A stretch of 40,458 nucleotides of DNA from Candidatus Woesearchaeota archaeon (GTDB lineage: Archaea; Nanobdellota; Nanobdellia; Woesearchaeales; JAHWHD01), in the NCBI GenBank assembly GCA_019323515.1, contig JAHWHG010000010.1:1-40458 (forward strand), in the 5' to 3' direction. Positions 1 to 6,441 of the stretch are shown one piece after another. The position numbers were made by a program, and so were the translations under genes. How positions within the stretch are numbered: position 1 is the stretch's first letter; the number at the start of each line of letters is the position of its first letter. The notes beneath the pieces were generated by a model, which was not told the origin of the DNA, made no database searches, and saw only the letters and a program-made list of their open reading frames with translations.

Positions 1-47
1 ACGCCAGCGCCCGGATTCGAACCGGGATATCCCGAAGGAAACGGGCT

Positions 48-72
48 AACCTGACTCCAAAGTGATTGAACA
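48..72 (-). other. tRNA-Ser intron 2, canonical position 37/38
   Basis: The 25-nt insert begins after G37. Nucleotides 32-35 (CUUG) pair with CAGG near the intron 3' end, followed by bulge UU|A and then stem GCCCG: the canonical archaeal bulge-helix-bulge layout. Confidence 0.72.
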
Positions 73-80
73 CTCAAGGC

Positions 81-109
81 TTACGCTTCTGACTGTAATC
101 AATCAGAAT
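81..109 (-). other. tRNA-Ser intron 1, anticodon-stem position 29/30
   Basis: The 29-nt insert is mostly a 9-bp hairpin with loop AUUA. Flanking GCGC/GCGU can form the central 4-bp helix with 3-nt bulges GG|A and AA|G. Removal restores the stem CGGGC/GCCCG. Confidence 0.7.
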
Positions 110-163
110 CCGCGCAGTACCAGGTTGTGCCACGCTGGCATAAATGTAAGAAACAAGCAGTTC

Positions 164-173
164 ATTTATAAAT
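164..173 (-). promoter_or_regulatory. BoxA (TATA) promoter of tRNA-Ser
   Basis: ATTTATAAAT on the minus strand, centred about 29 bases before G1 of tRNA-Ser (139). It directly follows the stop codon (175-177) of the upstream AMP phosphorylase gene. Confidence 0.65.
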
Positions 174-174
174 C

Positions 175-1671
175 TTATGCTATTACAAACCCATCAATCT
201 CTTTCAACAACTCAAGAGCATGCCTAAGCTTAAACTTATTCTCAGAATAAATAGTAAATAACTTCTCACCTTTCTCCACATTATCCCCTACATGTTTATA
301 GAGATAAATACCTGCACCTTTATCCTTAGGACATCCAGCTGCTTTGCATATCTTGGCAACTGCCTTGTTATCAATCTCTTTAACCTTACCACTCCTCACA
401 GCTTTAACATCATGAACATACTCACCTAAGACAACATCCTCAGGATTAACAGTCTTGACCTTACCCTGCGCTCTTAAGATCTCAACAAACTTCTTATAGG
501 CCTTCTTACTCCGAACAATCTCTTTAGCAACCTCCTGACCTTCACCTTTAGATGCCTTCCCAGCCATCTCAAGTATCAACCCAGCCATATCAGTAGCTTT
601 CTCGTATAAATCAGAAGGAGCATCTTTATCATGCTTCAACAACAATAACACATCACGAGCCTCTAGTGCAGGACCGATTCCATTTCCAATTGGCTGCGAA
701 CCGTCAGTTATCTCACACCTGACTTTCATACCTAATTTCCGACCAATCTTCTCAAACAACCTCTGCAACCTTACTGCTTTTCTCAAAGAACTTATTTTAG
801 CACTCTTCCCCACAGGGATATCAATCAACACATCAGTAGCTGACACGCTTCCTTTTTTAGCTAGTATCGAAGCAATCAGGTTACCCTCAGCGTCAATGCT
901 AAGAGGATGCTCAACTGTTATTATCCTGTCATCAGCAGGCGCAAGGTTAATCGCTCCTCCCCATACAATGCACCCATTAGTTTTCTTTACAACTGTTTTT
1001 ATCTTCTCAAAACTTAAACTAACATCTGCAAGAACCTCAACAGTGTCAGCAGTCCCAGCCGGACTGGTAATCGCCCTTGAAGACGTCTTTGGCATTGTCA
1101 ACCCAGCTGCAGCAATTATAGGCACAACAACCATAGTCGTCCTATTCCCAGGCACACCACCAATACAATGTTTATCAAACACACGTTTCTTTCCAAACTT
1201 CAACACATCACCAGTCTCGATCATTGCCTTTGTAAGATAAACAGTTTCATCTAATGTCAAACCATGCATATAGGTCGCAGCAATAAAATAAGTAGTCTCA
1301 ATATCAGTCAACTCATTCTCAGAGATCGCTCTGACTATCTCAAAAGTTTCATCATAGCTAAGCTCTTTAGCATCTAACTTCTTCTTAATCAATGAGACAG
1401 ACTTAGGCTTAGGCTCAATCCAAACATCAACAGTATCATTATTCTTTACACCCAACTTATCAAGAAGCTCCTCAAATATCCCTATCTTTCCAGGAGGTGT
1501 AGCTTTCTTAGTCTCAGCAATGTCAACAATTGCAGTTATCCGTTTCTTACCCTTGATAACCTTAACCCTGTCACCATGATGAAGGTCAAGCTCATCTGCA
1601 TCCTGCCTGTTGAGTAAAGCAACAAGGATTCCACCTGTAGCTATATCCATATCCTTGACTTTAAGTTTCAT
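175..1671 (-). CDS. deoA: AMP phosphorylase (archaeal thymidine-phosphorylase-like)
   Basis: The 498-residue product matches the archaeal AMP phosphorylase family, which phosphorolyses AMP and other NMPs to ribose-1,5-bisphosphate and base. It is the first step of the AMP route that continues through ribose-1,5-bisphosphate isomerase to form III RuBisCO. An N-terminal beta domain of about 85 residues precedes the phosphorylase fold; this extra domain separates the archaeal enzymes from shorter bacterial DeoA. Phosphate and substrate loops are visible at about 167-177 (KHCIGGVPGN) and 195-210 (KTSSRAITSPAGTADT). The gene starts with ATG, 2 bases after the stop of the AI-2E-type gene, so the two are probably co-transcribed. 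Neither the isomerase nor RuBisCO is in this window, so use of the full pathway is inferred. Confidence 0.93.
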   Translation of the reverse strand: MKLKVKDMDIATGGILVALLNRQDADELDLHHGDRVKVIKGKKRITAIVDIAETKKATPPGKIGIFEELLDKLGVKNNDTVDVWIEPKPKSVSLIKKKLDAKELSYDETFEIVRAISENELTDIETTYFIAATYMHGLTLDETVYLTKAMIETGDVLKFGKKRVFDKHCIGGVPGNRTTMVVVPIIAAAGLTMPKTSSRAITSPAGTADTVEVLADVSLSFEKIKTVVKKTNGCIVWGGAINLAPADDRIITVEHPLSIDAEGNLIASILAKKGSVSATDVLIDIPVGKSAKISSLRKAVRLQRLFEKIGRKLGMKVRCEITDGSQPIGNGIGPALEARDVLLLLKHDKDAPSDLYEKATDMAGLILEMAGKASKGEGQEVAKEIVRSKKAYKKFVEILRAQGKVKTVNPEDVVLGEYVHDVKAVRSGKVKEIDNKAVAKICKAAGCPKDKGAGIYLYKHVGDNVEKGEKLFTIYSENKFKLRHALELLKEIDGFVIA

Positions 1672-1673
1672 TT

Positions 1674-2744
1674 CTATTTACCTGTTTCATAAATCCTTAT
1701 CAAAGTGATAAACAATGCAAGTATCAAAGGTCCTACTAACAACCCAACAAAACCAAGCAGACTAACTCCGCCTAAGACACCTAAAAGAACAATCACAGGA
1801 TGAACCCCTGCCCTGTCACCGATTATTTTTGGTTTAACAAGATTATCAACAAGCGCAATCACTAATGTACCATAGACCAAAAGACCTATACCCATCCCAA
1901 TCATTGTACCATCACCCTGGACATAACCTGTTACTATTTTCACTAATGCAATAGGCACCCAGACAATAGGAGTACCAACCAACGGAAGAAGTGCAGCAAA
2001 ACCGGTTACAACACCCCAAAGGAACGGACTTGGGACATCAAAGATTGCATAACCTACTATAGCAAACACTCCCTGTATGAGTGCAGTCAACAAAGTACCA
2101 TAGATAACTGCATAAGAAACCTCCTTAAACCTTGTAACAAGCAACCTTTTCTGAGGTTTGCTGAAAGGCAGGAACTTTGTAATCCATCTCCTGAAAGGCT
2201 TTGCATCCCTTAGGATAAAATAAACTACAAAGAAAGTTACAAAAGCATTAAGCAGGAATAATGGAATTGAAACAATAAGATCTGATGCAGACTTGGCTGC
2301 AAAATCCTTTACCTTCTCAAGCGCCTGGTCAATGTAATACCTTGTCTCAGGGTTAGCAATAATCTCCTTAAAACCAGTAGCAATGTTACAGAACACATTA
2401 GACTCATCAGTGCATGTGGTTGATAGATAACCAGCAGTAAACTTCTGCCTTGTTAACAGATAAGTCACAAAAAGTTCCTGTGTAAGAAGCTTTGCAATAA
2501 AAAAAGTCGGCACCAGCACCAACAATATGATGAATATAGCAATCAACATAGCTGAGAGTTTTTTATTCTGCAGCTTCTTGTTAAGTTTTTTATGAAGAGG
2601 ATAAAATATGAATGCAATTACAAAGCTAAGCAAAACAGCGCTCAGAAAAGGTTTGACAAGTAACCATGAGACATAACCCAGAATGAGCAATAACGCAATT
2701 ACAAAATAAAATTTCTGCTGCTTTAAATCCGCTATCACAATCAC
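1674..2744 (-). CDS. AI-2E family transporter-like membrane protein
   Basis: 356 residues with the hydrophobic pattern of the AI-2E/UPF0118 permease family. A tight N-terminal pair of membrane helices (about 11-50) and a third (about 62-85) are followed by a soluble segment (about 90-145), then four or five further helices with Gly-rich loops near the C-terminus (GVLGGVSLLGFVGLLVGP). Members move small molecules or ions by a poorly known mechanism, so the substrate cannot be read from sequence. The start is GTG. A TATA-like element (2764-2772) lies about 25 bases upstream, so transcription may be leaderless from the first GTG; the second GTG at 2738 is an alternative. It is followed almost without gap by deoA. 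Confidence 0.85.
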   Translation of the reverse strand: MIVIADLKQQKFYFVIALLLILGYVSWLLVKPFLSAVLLSFVIAFIFYPLHKKLNKKLQNKKLSAMLIAIFIILLVLVPTFFIAKLLTQELFVTYLLTRQKFTAGYLSTTCTDESNVFCNIATGFKEIIANPETRYYIDQALEKVKDFAAKSASDLIVSIPLFLLNAFVTFFVVYFILRDAKPFRRWITKFLPFSKPQKRLLVTRFKEVSYAVIYGTLLTALIQGVFAIVGYAIFDVPSPFLWGVVTGFAALLPLVGTPIVWVPIALVKIVTGYVQGDGTMIGMGIGLLVYGTLVIALVDNLVKPKIIGDRAGVHPVIVLLGVLGGVSLLGFVGLLVGPLILALFITLIRIYETGK

Positions 2745-2773
2745 CTTCTTTTTTTTCTAATAATTTAATAAAA

Positions 2774-2872
2774 TGGGTCTGCCCGGACTTTCGTCAATGC
2801 TTCTAAACAGTTGTTTCGAACCGGAGACCTCCCGCGAGTCAGGCGGACGTCATACCACTAGACCACAGACCC
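2774..2872 (-). tRNA. tRNA-Val(GAC) with a T-loop intron
   Basis: Acceptor GGGUCUG/CAGACCC with A73; D arm GUC/GAC with GG; anticodon arm UCCGC-CUGACUC-GCGGG (GAC at 2838-2840); T stem UCCGG/CCGGG. The T loop is interrupted by 27 nt (2788-2814); without it the loop is UUCGAAU. U37 is unusual, since Val tRNAs normally carry a purine there. The 5' end overlaps the end of the upstream 99-residue gene, whose UAG stop lies in the D arm. Confidence 0.9.
2788..2814 (-). other. tRNA-Val intron in the T loop, position 59/60
   Basis: 27 nt. T-loop bases UUCG pair with CGAA near the intron 3' end, with 3-nt bulges AA|A and AG|U and a short inner CAA/UUG helix. Removal yields a standard 7-nt T loop. Confidence 0.8.
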
Positions 2873-3157
2873 AATATTCTCAATATAAAGATGGCCTTTA
2901 CCATCTGACTCAACTTTAATCTTTGTCAGGTCATTCATAATGAGATCAGCACCTCTTGGAAGGAAGTTAACCTCAAAACCTTTCATTATAACCCTGTGTA
3001 TGTTCTCAAACTCTAAAGACTCTGTAGGAACCTCATCTGTAAGATGCGGATTATTCATCCCGAACAGCTTTACCTCTACATTATAAGGCAGTTCCTTATC
3101 AGGATGCTCCTTATCTTTCTTTCTATCAACTATTATGGATTTTGTTTCATATTCCAT
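2858..3157 (-). CDS. Hypothetical protein, 99 residues
   Basis: A small, charged, probably beta-rich soluble protein of no family I recognise. The N-terminal third is Lys/Glu/Asp rich and the rest alternates hydrophobic and polar residues, without Cys or membrane segments. A TATA box (TTTTATATA, about 3184-3192) lies about 30 bases before the ATG, supporting an independently transcribed gene. The last codons and the TAG stop (2858-2860) lie inside the 5' end of tRNA-Val, a 15-base overlap on the same strand. Function unknown. Confidence 0.6.
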   Translation of the reverse strand: MEYETKSIIVDRKKDKEHPDKELPYNVEVKLFGMNNPHLTDEVPTESLEFENIHRVIMKGFEVNFLPRGADLIMNDLTKIKVESDGKGHLYIENIGSVV

Positions 3158-3213
3158 TTTAATATGAAATTAGAGGTTATATGTATATAAAAGTTTCTGT
3201 ATTAAACCCTATA

Positions 3214-3543
3214 CTAAGCATAACTTAAACTTCCCTCCTTTAGTTTATAATTACAATTAGGGCATCTATCATAACCAATTGAAGGGTCAGAACCTAAGAA
3301 ATACTGGCAGTTACTGCAGTACGAACCACCGTTTCCCTGGTCACATACTATGTGATTCCTGTAAGCCACCTTTTCTTCTAAATCCTTATCCTTCTTAGCT
3401 TCAGGCTTAACTACATTATCTTCAGATTTGCGCTTCTTAGCCTCTTCAGGTTTTTTCTCCTTAAACTCAAAAAAACTATCACTCAAAGCATCTTCTAGCA
3501 GATCATCTTTTCTATTACCTTTAATGCTCAGCTTACTTGACAT
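3214..3543 (-). CDS. Zinc-ribbon protein with shared N-terminal tag
   Basis: 109 residues. The N-terminus carries GNRKDDLLEDALSD-S-FF (about residues 9-25), nearly identical to the start of the adjacent upstream protein. A highly charged Lys/Glu linker (about 26-58) follows, then a C-terminal treble of Cys pairs (CSNCQYF...CPNC, about 76-97) typical of a small zinc ribbon. The ATG lies 11 bases inside the end of the upstream gene, so the two are translationally coupled. The modular layout (short tag, disordered linker, Zn-ribbon) suggests an adaptor. No family is recognised and the function is unknown. Confidence 0.65.
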   Translation of the reverse strand: MSSKLSIKGNRKDDLLEDALSDSFFEFKEKKPEEAKKRKSEDNVVKPEAKKDKDLEEKVAYRNHIVCDQGNGGSYCSNCQYFLGSDPSIGYDRCPNCNYKLKEGSLSYA

Positions 3544-4258
3544 GCTTCACACCTCTTGAACATGCATTACAAATTCCGTAACCCTTGAAAGTGAACATTT
3601 CATGAGCATGCCCAACACCCAAAGGCGATGCAACTCCATCAGGAGGCAACATTACCTTGACCTGATAATATCCCTCTTTCATTAATTCAGGAAGTTCATC
3701 ATACTTCCTGCCTGTAAGTTCTTTGATAAAATTTTCTGGAAAGTCACATAAAGGGACACATGTTCTGGAAGGGATTCCAGTGACATTATACTCTTCATGA
3801 TCAGCACAACTTAAATTACTAAAGTCATAAGTACATTTTTCAGAATCCCATTCAATACCCTGCGCAAAAAAGTACCAAAATAATCTATCACCTTTCCTTT
3901 CCCATACAGGATTTAACCACAGTCTACCACTCTTATGGATATCTTGCACAATCTTATCCAACTCAGGGTCTAGAGTTTTATTACAACTATCAATACACAA
4001 GTCCATGTAAACCATAGGACACATATGATTCATTCCTAGCTCTCTCAGTCTTCTCAAGCTACTGTCCCAGGTCATTGTCCGAGAAGAGTAACCTGGCTCA
4101 ATCTCTAAGCCATGATAACGCTTAGGAAGAAGAGAAGAATTGTCATTAACAGACCTAGGTAACTTATTATCTACACCTTTATTCCCAATATTACTAAAAA
4201 ACGGATCACTAAGCGCGTCCTCAAGTAAATCATCCTTTCTATTACCTATAATCTTCAA
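3533..4258 (-). CDS. Hypothetical Cys-rich protein with the same N-terminal tag
   Basis: 241 residues, beginning at TTG (no in-frame ATG upstream) after a purine-rich stretch that could act as ribosome binding site. Residues 5-21 read GNRKDDLLEDALSD-P-FF, matching the tag of the following zinc-ribbon protein at 16 of 17 positions. The rest is a globular domain with about ten Cys residues, including CIDSC near 90, a C-pair region near 165-175 and a final CNAC near the C-terminus, so metal binding is likely. Several Trp/His/Tyr-rich stretches and a PPDG turn are visible. I recognise no family. It overlaps the next gene by 11 bases. Confidence 0.6.
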   Translation of the reverse strand: MKIIGNRKDDLLEDALSDPFFSNIGNKGVDNKLPRSVNDNSSLLPKRYHGLEIEPGYSSRTMTWDSSLRRLRELGMNHMCPMVYMDLCIDSCNKTLDPELDKIVQDIHKSGRLWLNPVWERKGDRLFWYFFAQGIEWDSEKCTYDFSNLSCADHEEYNVTGIPSRTCVPLCDFPENFIKELTGRKYDELPELMKEGYYQVKVMLPPDGVASPLGVGHAHEMFTFKGYGICNACSRGVKHVK

Positions 4259-4337
4259 AATACCATCCCCTGATTAGCTTGAATGGTTATAGAATTTATA
4301 AAGCCTCCGGCGGGAGTTGCACCCGCGACCTCAGCCT

Positions 4338-4377
4338 CTTTGGACTTCGTCCTAAGCCTTCAAGCAAAGCTCGAAGT
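4338..4377 (-). other. tRNA-Thr intron 3, canonical position 37/38
   Basis: A 40-nt insert. UUGG (nt 32-35) pairs with CCAA near the intron 3' end; bulges UA|A and AG|A; A38 follows. Textbook bulge-helix-bulge geometry. Confidence 0.82.
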
Positions 4378-4386
4378 TACCAAGGC

Positions 4387-4407
4387 TTTGCGGATTCTTA
4401 AGAATCT
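4387..4407 (-). other. tRNA-Thr intron 2, anticodon-stem position 28/29
   Basis: A 21-nt insert: inner hairpin GAUUC-UUAA-GAAUC, central helix UGCG/CGCA, bulges CA|A and AA|G. Removal restores the perfect stem CAGCC/GGCUG. Confidence 0.72.
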
Positions 4408-4415
4408 TGCGCAAT

Positions 4416-4430
4416 TTGTAGGCCTAAGCT
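4416..4430 (-). other. tRNA-Thr intron 1, D loop (position 20/21)
   Basis: A 15-nt insert. GUAG/CUAC forms the central helix, with 5' bulge CU|A, a two-bp inner helix and 3' bulge AA|A. Boundaries are the least certain of the set. Confidence 0.5.
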
Positions 4431-4435
4431 AGCTA

Positions 4436-5086
4436 CTATGCTACGGAGGCATTTATCTTATTTAAATGCCTTATATTGGAAAAGCCTATAAGACTCATCC
4501 ACCTTTTTAATTGCTTGTGACCATAAACCTCTATATAAAATTTATCCTTTCCTGTAGCTTTATGCTTAGATTCTTGAGTGTAAAGAGAAAAATATTCACT
4601 TAATATATTTTTCAATTGAATATACAAGGGTTTACTATTTGTTTGAAGAGTTATCCTTGGATATGGCTTTCTATAAACCTTCCTCTTATCAAAGAATATA
4701 CACCCATCAGTATCAAATATCCCCCGAATTGTGGCAAATATGAATTTTTTATCAGCATCTAAAATAATTTGTGGCATTGCAATGGTATCTGACTTTTTTC
4801 CCACAGGAAATTTGACTATATTCAATAAAAAAAACACTAGCTTCTTTGAGTAATATGATAAAACTAAGGTATTTTCATCTGTTCTGTAAAATAATTTAGG
4901 CCTTAAATTAGGAAAACAAATCCGAACCAGTCTTGGTATATGACTACACAAGTATTCTTCATCTAGTGTCTGATCCCCAATTACCTTTACAAAATAGCTT
5001 TTATTATAATGGCCAATATAACCATCTCCAATCAAAGCACCAATGAACTCACACAGTTCTAAGGAAATGTCTGAAATTTGTATCAT
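4436..5086 (-). CDS. Free-standing LAGLIDADG homing endonuclease
   Basis: 216 residues with two LAGLIDADG helices: P1 around 14-22 (FIGALIGDG) and P2 around 119-128 (TIRGIFDTDG). Each ends in the acidic residue that binds the catalytic metal, so this is a monomeric, two-motif DNA endonuclease that may be active. It is not inside a recognisable intron or intein. It occupies the gap between tRNA-Leu (5220-5424) and tRNA-Thr, and its final codons plus TAG stop lie in the first 15 bases of tRNA-Thr. About 64 bases upstream of its ATG is a 17-bp sequence found again before the second LAGLIDADG gene. Lower GC than its neighbours fits a mobile origin. Whether it targets a tRNA locus is inference. 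Confidence 0.87.
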   Translation of the reverse strand: MIQISDISLELCEFIGALIGDGYIGHYNKSYFVKVIGDQTLDEEYLCSHIPRLVRICFPNLRPKLFYRTDENTLVLSYYSKKLVFFLLNIVKFPVGKKSDTIAMPQIILDADKKFIFATIRGIFDTDGCIFFDKRKVYRKPYPRITLQTNSKPLYIQLKNILSEYFSLYTQESKHKATGKDKFYIEVYGHKQLKRWMSLIGFSNIRHLNKINASVA

Positions 5087-5149
5087 TTTGAATTACCAAT
5101 TACCACCATGATTTCAAGTGATACTCAAACATATAATATTTGTCCAGAC

Positions 5150-5166
5150 TTGTCCAGTGTCCAGTG
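5150..5166. repeat. 17-bp element TTGTCCAGTGTCCAGTG, copy 1
   Basis: Two tandem TCCAGTG units preceded by TTG, 64 bases upstream of the first LAGLIDADG gene. A further partial unit (TGTCCAGAC) lies at 5141-5149. The same 17 bases recur at 17541-17557 upstream of the second LAGLIDADG gene. Confidence 0.85.
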
Positions 5167-5233
5167 AAAAATAGAAAAATAAGGTCCCTCCATTTTAATC
5201 CCAGGACCTTATTTAAGTATGCGAGGGAGGGGA

Positions 5234-5270
5234 CTTTCGAACCTTCAGGTTTGAAATCACCTGAAAGGTA
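5234..5270 (-). other. tRNA-Leu intron 3, T loop (position 59/60)
   Basis: A 37-nt insert after UUCAAA and before U60. A strong inner hairpin (ACCUU..CAGGU/ACCUG..AAGGU with one bulged U) follows bulge AA|U; the 3' bulge is AG|U, as in the tRNA-Val intron at the same site. Confidence 0.8.
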
Positions 5271-5302
5271 TTTGAACCCCCGGACCCACTAAGGGACAGG
5301 AT

Positions 5303-5333
5303 ATCTCAGTTTACAGACTGAGTGTCCTTTACA
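5303..5333 (-). other. tRNA-Leu intron 2, canonical position 37/38
   Basis: A 31-nt insert. CUUA (nt 32-35) pairs with UGAG near the intron 3' end, bulge AU|A, then stem UCCUG pairing CAGGA. Confidence 0.85.
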
Positions 5334-5349
5334 CTTAAGTCCTGCGCAT

Positions 5350-5400
5350 TTGGTCGGAAAACGGAAGTTTTACGACGCTTCGAAAGTCTCCGAATTTCGA
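5350..5400 (-). other. tRNA-Leu intron 1, D loop
   Basis: A 51-nt insert between GGUCAA and AUGC. GGUC/GACC is the likely central helix, with bulges AA|U and AA|A. Removal gives a standard Leu D loop. Confidence 0.78.
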
Positions 5401-5446
5401 TTGACCAGACTCTGCAACCCTCGCATAATCAAACAAGATTAATAAG

Positions 5447-5457
5447 CTATTTAAAAA
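5447..5457 (-). promoter_or_regulatory. BoxA promoter of tRNA-Leu
   Basis: TTTTTAAATAG on the minus strand, centred about 27 bases before G1 of tRNA-Leu, the expected archaeal TATA spacing. Confidence 0.65.
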
Positions 5458-5516
5458 GTTTTTTATTTTCTAAAGCACATAAATACATTTAAACAAAAGT
5501 AACAAAACAATCAATA

Positions 5517-5960
5517 ATGGAAGACTGTGTTTTCTGCAAGATTGCAAGAGAAGAACTATCACACCATTTGGTCTACCAAGATGAATTGGTCATTGCTTTC
5601 TTAGACAGGGCACCTGCAGCTGAAGGCCACACATTAATCATCCCAAAGAAACATTACAAGGACATCTACGACATACCAACTAACACTTTAGAAAGGATAA
5701 TAGCAGTAACAAAGGACCTTGCAATACAATACAAAAAAATCTTCAATAAGCCAGCATGCAACACAGTCAACGCCTCAGGAATAGAAGCGCAACAGTCAGT
5801 CTTCCACTACCACATGCACCTTGTACCAAGAGATAAAGACGATTCATTATTCATGTGGTTTTTAGGCAGGTCAGAAAAACAGATAGCTCCGCCTGAAGTA
5901 CTGGAACAGACATACAAGATAATCCTGTCTAATATCTATAAAGGTTCAGGAAAGACTTAA
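5517..5960 (+). CDS. HIT-family nucleotide hydrolase
   Basis: 147 residues with the histidine-triad signature HYHMH (97-101) followed by LVPR, the nucleotide-binding/hydrolysing motif of Hint/HIT enzymes acting on nucleoside phosphoramidates or dinucleotides. The N-terminal CVFC pair (4-7) is common in this family and may bind zinc. The length is normal for a Hint-type protein. The start follows an A-rich leader without Shine-Dalgarno, with TATA-like sequence about 25-30 bases upstream, so it may be leaderless. Its 3' end overlaps the convergent paralogue gene by 32 bases. The exact substrate is not predictable. Confidence 0.93.
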   Translation: MEDCVFCKIAREELSHHLVYQDELVIAFLDRAPAAEGHTLIIPKKHYKDIYDIPTNTLERIIAVTKDLAIQYKKIFNKPACNTVNASGIEAQQSVFHYHMHLVPRDKDDSLFMWFLGRSEKQIAPPEVLEQTYKIILSNIYKGSGKT

Positions 5961-6429
5961 CTTCTGTGAAAAGCTGATGGATATCTTCAGTAACTTCACC
6001 CTCGAATGACCTAAGATAACTCTTGATTACATACTTATCAACCAGTGTCCTGAAGAAGACAAAGATCATATTATTAGCCCACCTGTTTTCATAATCAGTC
6101 TCAATATAACCGTCAAAAACTATCTGGATATTTCCCTGGTTAAGCTTAACCTTTACACCCTCTTTCTCAATCTCAACATCCTTGACATTGGTCATGAATA
6201 CTGTAATCTTCATCCAAAGCTTAACATAATCAGATATCATCTTCCAAGGCCGCAGCTCAAGCTCCATGTGTTTGCCTGAAGGTGTTACCTGGCTGATATT
6301 CTTTTTCTCATATTTGTCATAACCTTTCTCTTTAAGGAAACTATCAATAAGGCTATAAAGTTCATGTATATCAAACAATCCTGAATACGAAAATGTTAAT
6401 TGGTCAACAACTAATTTTTTCTCGCTCAT
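5929..6429 (-). CDS. Hypothetical protein, paralogue A of tandem pair
   Basis: 166 residues, preceded by a good ribosome binding site (GAGGTGTAAAATG). It resembles the preceding 174-residue protein: both start with a beta strand and F.G.FD..ELY.L, contain long amphipathic beta strands, and carry a DY.NRW core (here about 113-118, ETDYENRWANN) followed by a hydrophobic helix. It looks like a compact alpha/beta domain with no signal peptide or metal motif. I know no characterised family. Co-transcription with its paralogue and the nucleotidyltransferase-like gene upstream is likely, since all share a strand with short gaps. Confidence 0.7.
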   Translation of the reverse strand: MSEKKLVVDQLTFSYSGLFDIHELYSLIDSFLKEKGYDKYEKKNISQVTPSGKHMELELRPWKMISDYVKLWMKITVFMTNVKDVEIEKEGVKVKLNQGNIQIVFDGYIETDYENRWANNMIFVFFRTLVDKYVIKSYLRSFEGEVTEDIHQLFTEVKSFLNLYRY

Positions 6430-6441
6430 TTTACACCTCAG

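Larger units (their letters stand above)
2..139 (-). tRNA. tRNA-Ser(UGA) with two introns
   Basis: Acceptor stem GCCAGCG/CGCUGGC with discriminator G73 (typical of archaeal Ser), T arm CCCGG-UUCGAAU-CCGGG at 10-26 and D arm GCA/UGC with GG in the loop. Removing a 29-nt intron (81-109) and a 25-nt intron (48-72) gives an 84-nt class II tRNA. Its anticodon arm is CGGGC-CUUGAGA-GCCCG (anticodon UGA at 74-76) and its variable arm is UUCC-UUC-GGGA. Both introns can be drawn as bulge-helix-bulge structures. CCA is not encoded. The identity depends on my hand folding, but the perfect anticodon stem and the Ser-type G73 and long variable arm agree with it. Confidence 0.88.
4302..4450 (-). tRNA. tRNA-Thr(GGU) with three introns
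   Basis: Acceptor GCCUCCG/CGGAGGC with U73 (usual for archaeal Thr) and T arm GCGGG-UGCAACU-CCCGC. Removing introns of 15 nt (4416-4430), 21 nt (4387-4407) and 40 nt (4338-4377) leaves exactly 73 nt. The anticodon arm becomes CAGCC-UUGGUAA-GGCUG (GGU) with variable loop AGGUC. The two anticodon-arm introns are well supported. The D-loop intron is chosen because it leaves an 8-nt loop with A14 and A21, but that loop lacks G19, and the T loop has G55 instead of U55. It overlaps the end of the LAGLIDADG gene. Confidence 0.87.
5220..5424 (-). tRNA. tRNA-Leu(UAA) with three introns
   Basis: Acceptor GCGAGGG/CCCUCGC with A73. The 205-nt gene shrinks to 86 nt after removing 51 nt (5350-5400, D loop), 31 nt (5303-5333, 37/38) and 37 nt (5234-5270, T loop). 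The result has D arm GCAG-AGUCUGGUCAA-AUGC (very close to other archaeal Leu D arms), anticodon arm CAGGA-CUUAAGA-UCCUG (UAA), variable arm CCC/GGG and T arm GGGGG-UUCAAAU-CCCCU. CCA is not encoded. BoxA lies at 5447-5457. Confidence 0.92.

Noticed and set aside
896..1240. Open frame opposite AMP phosphorylase
   Set aside because: It is a mirror frame of a clearly coding gene with no start signal or family.
4302..4450. A CRISPR-like or repeat origin for the palindromic sequences near 4390-4440
   Set aside because: They are explained by tRNA-Thr intron hairpins; no repeat-spacer periodicity exists here or elsewhere in the window.
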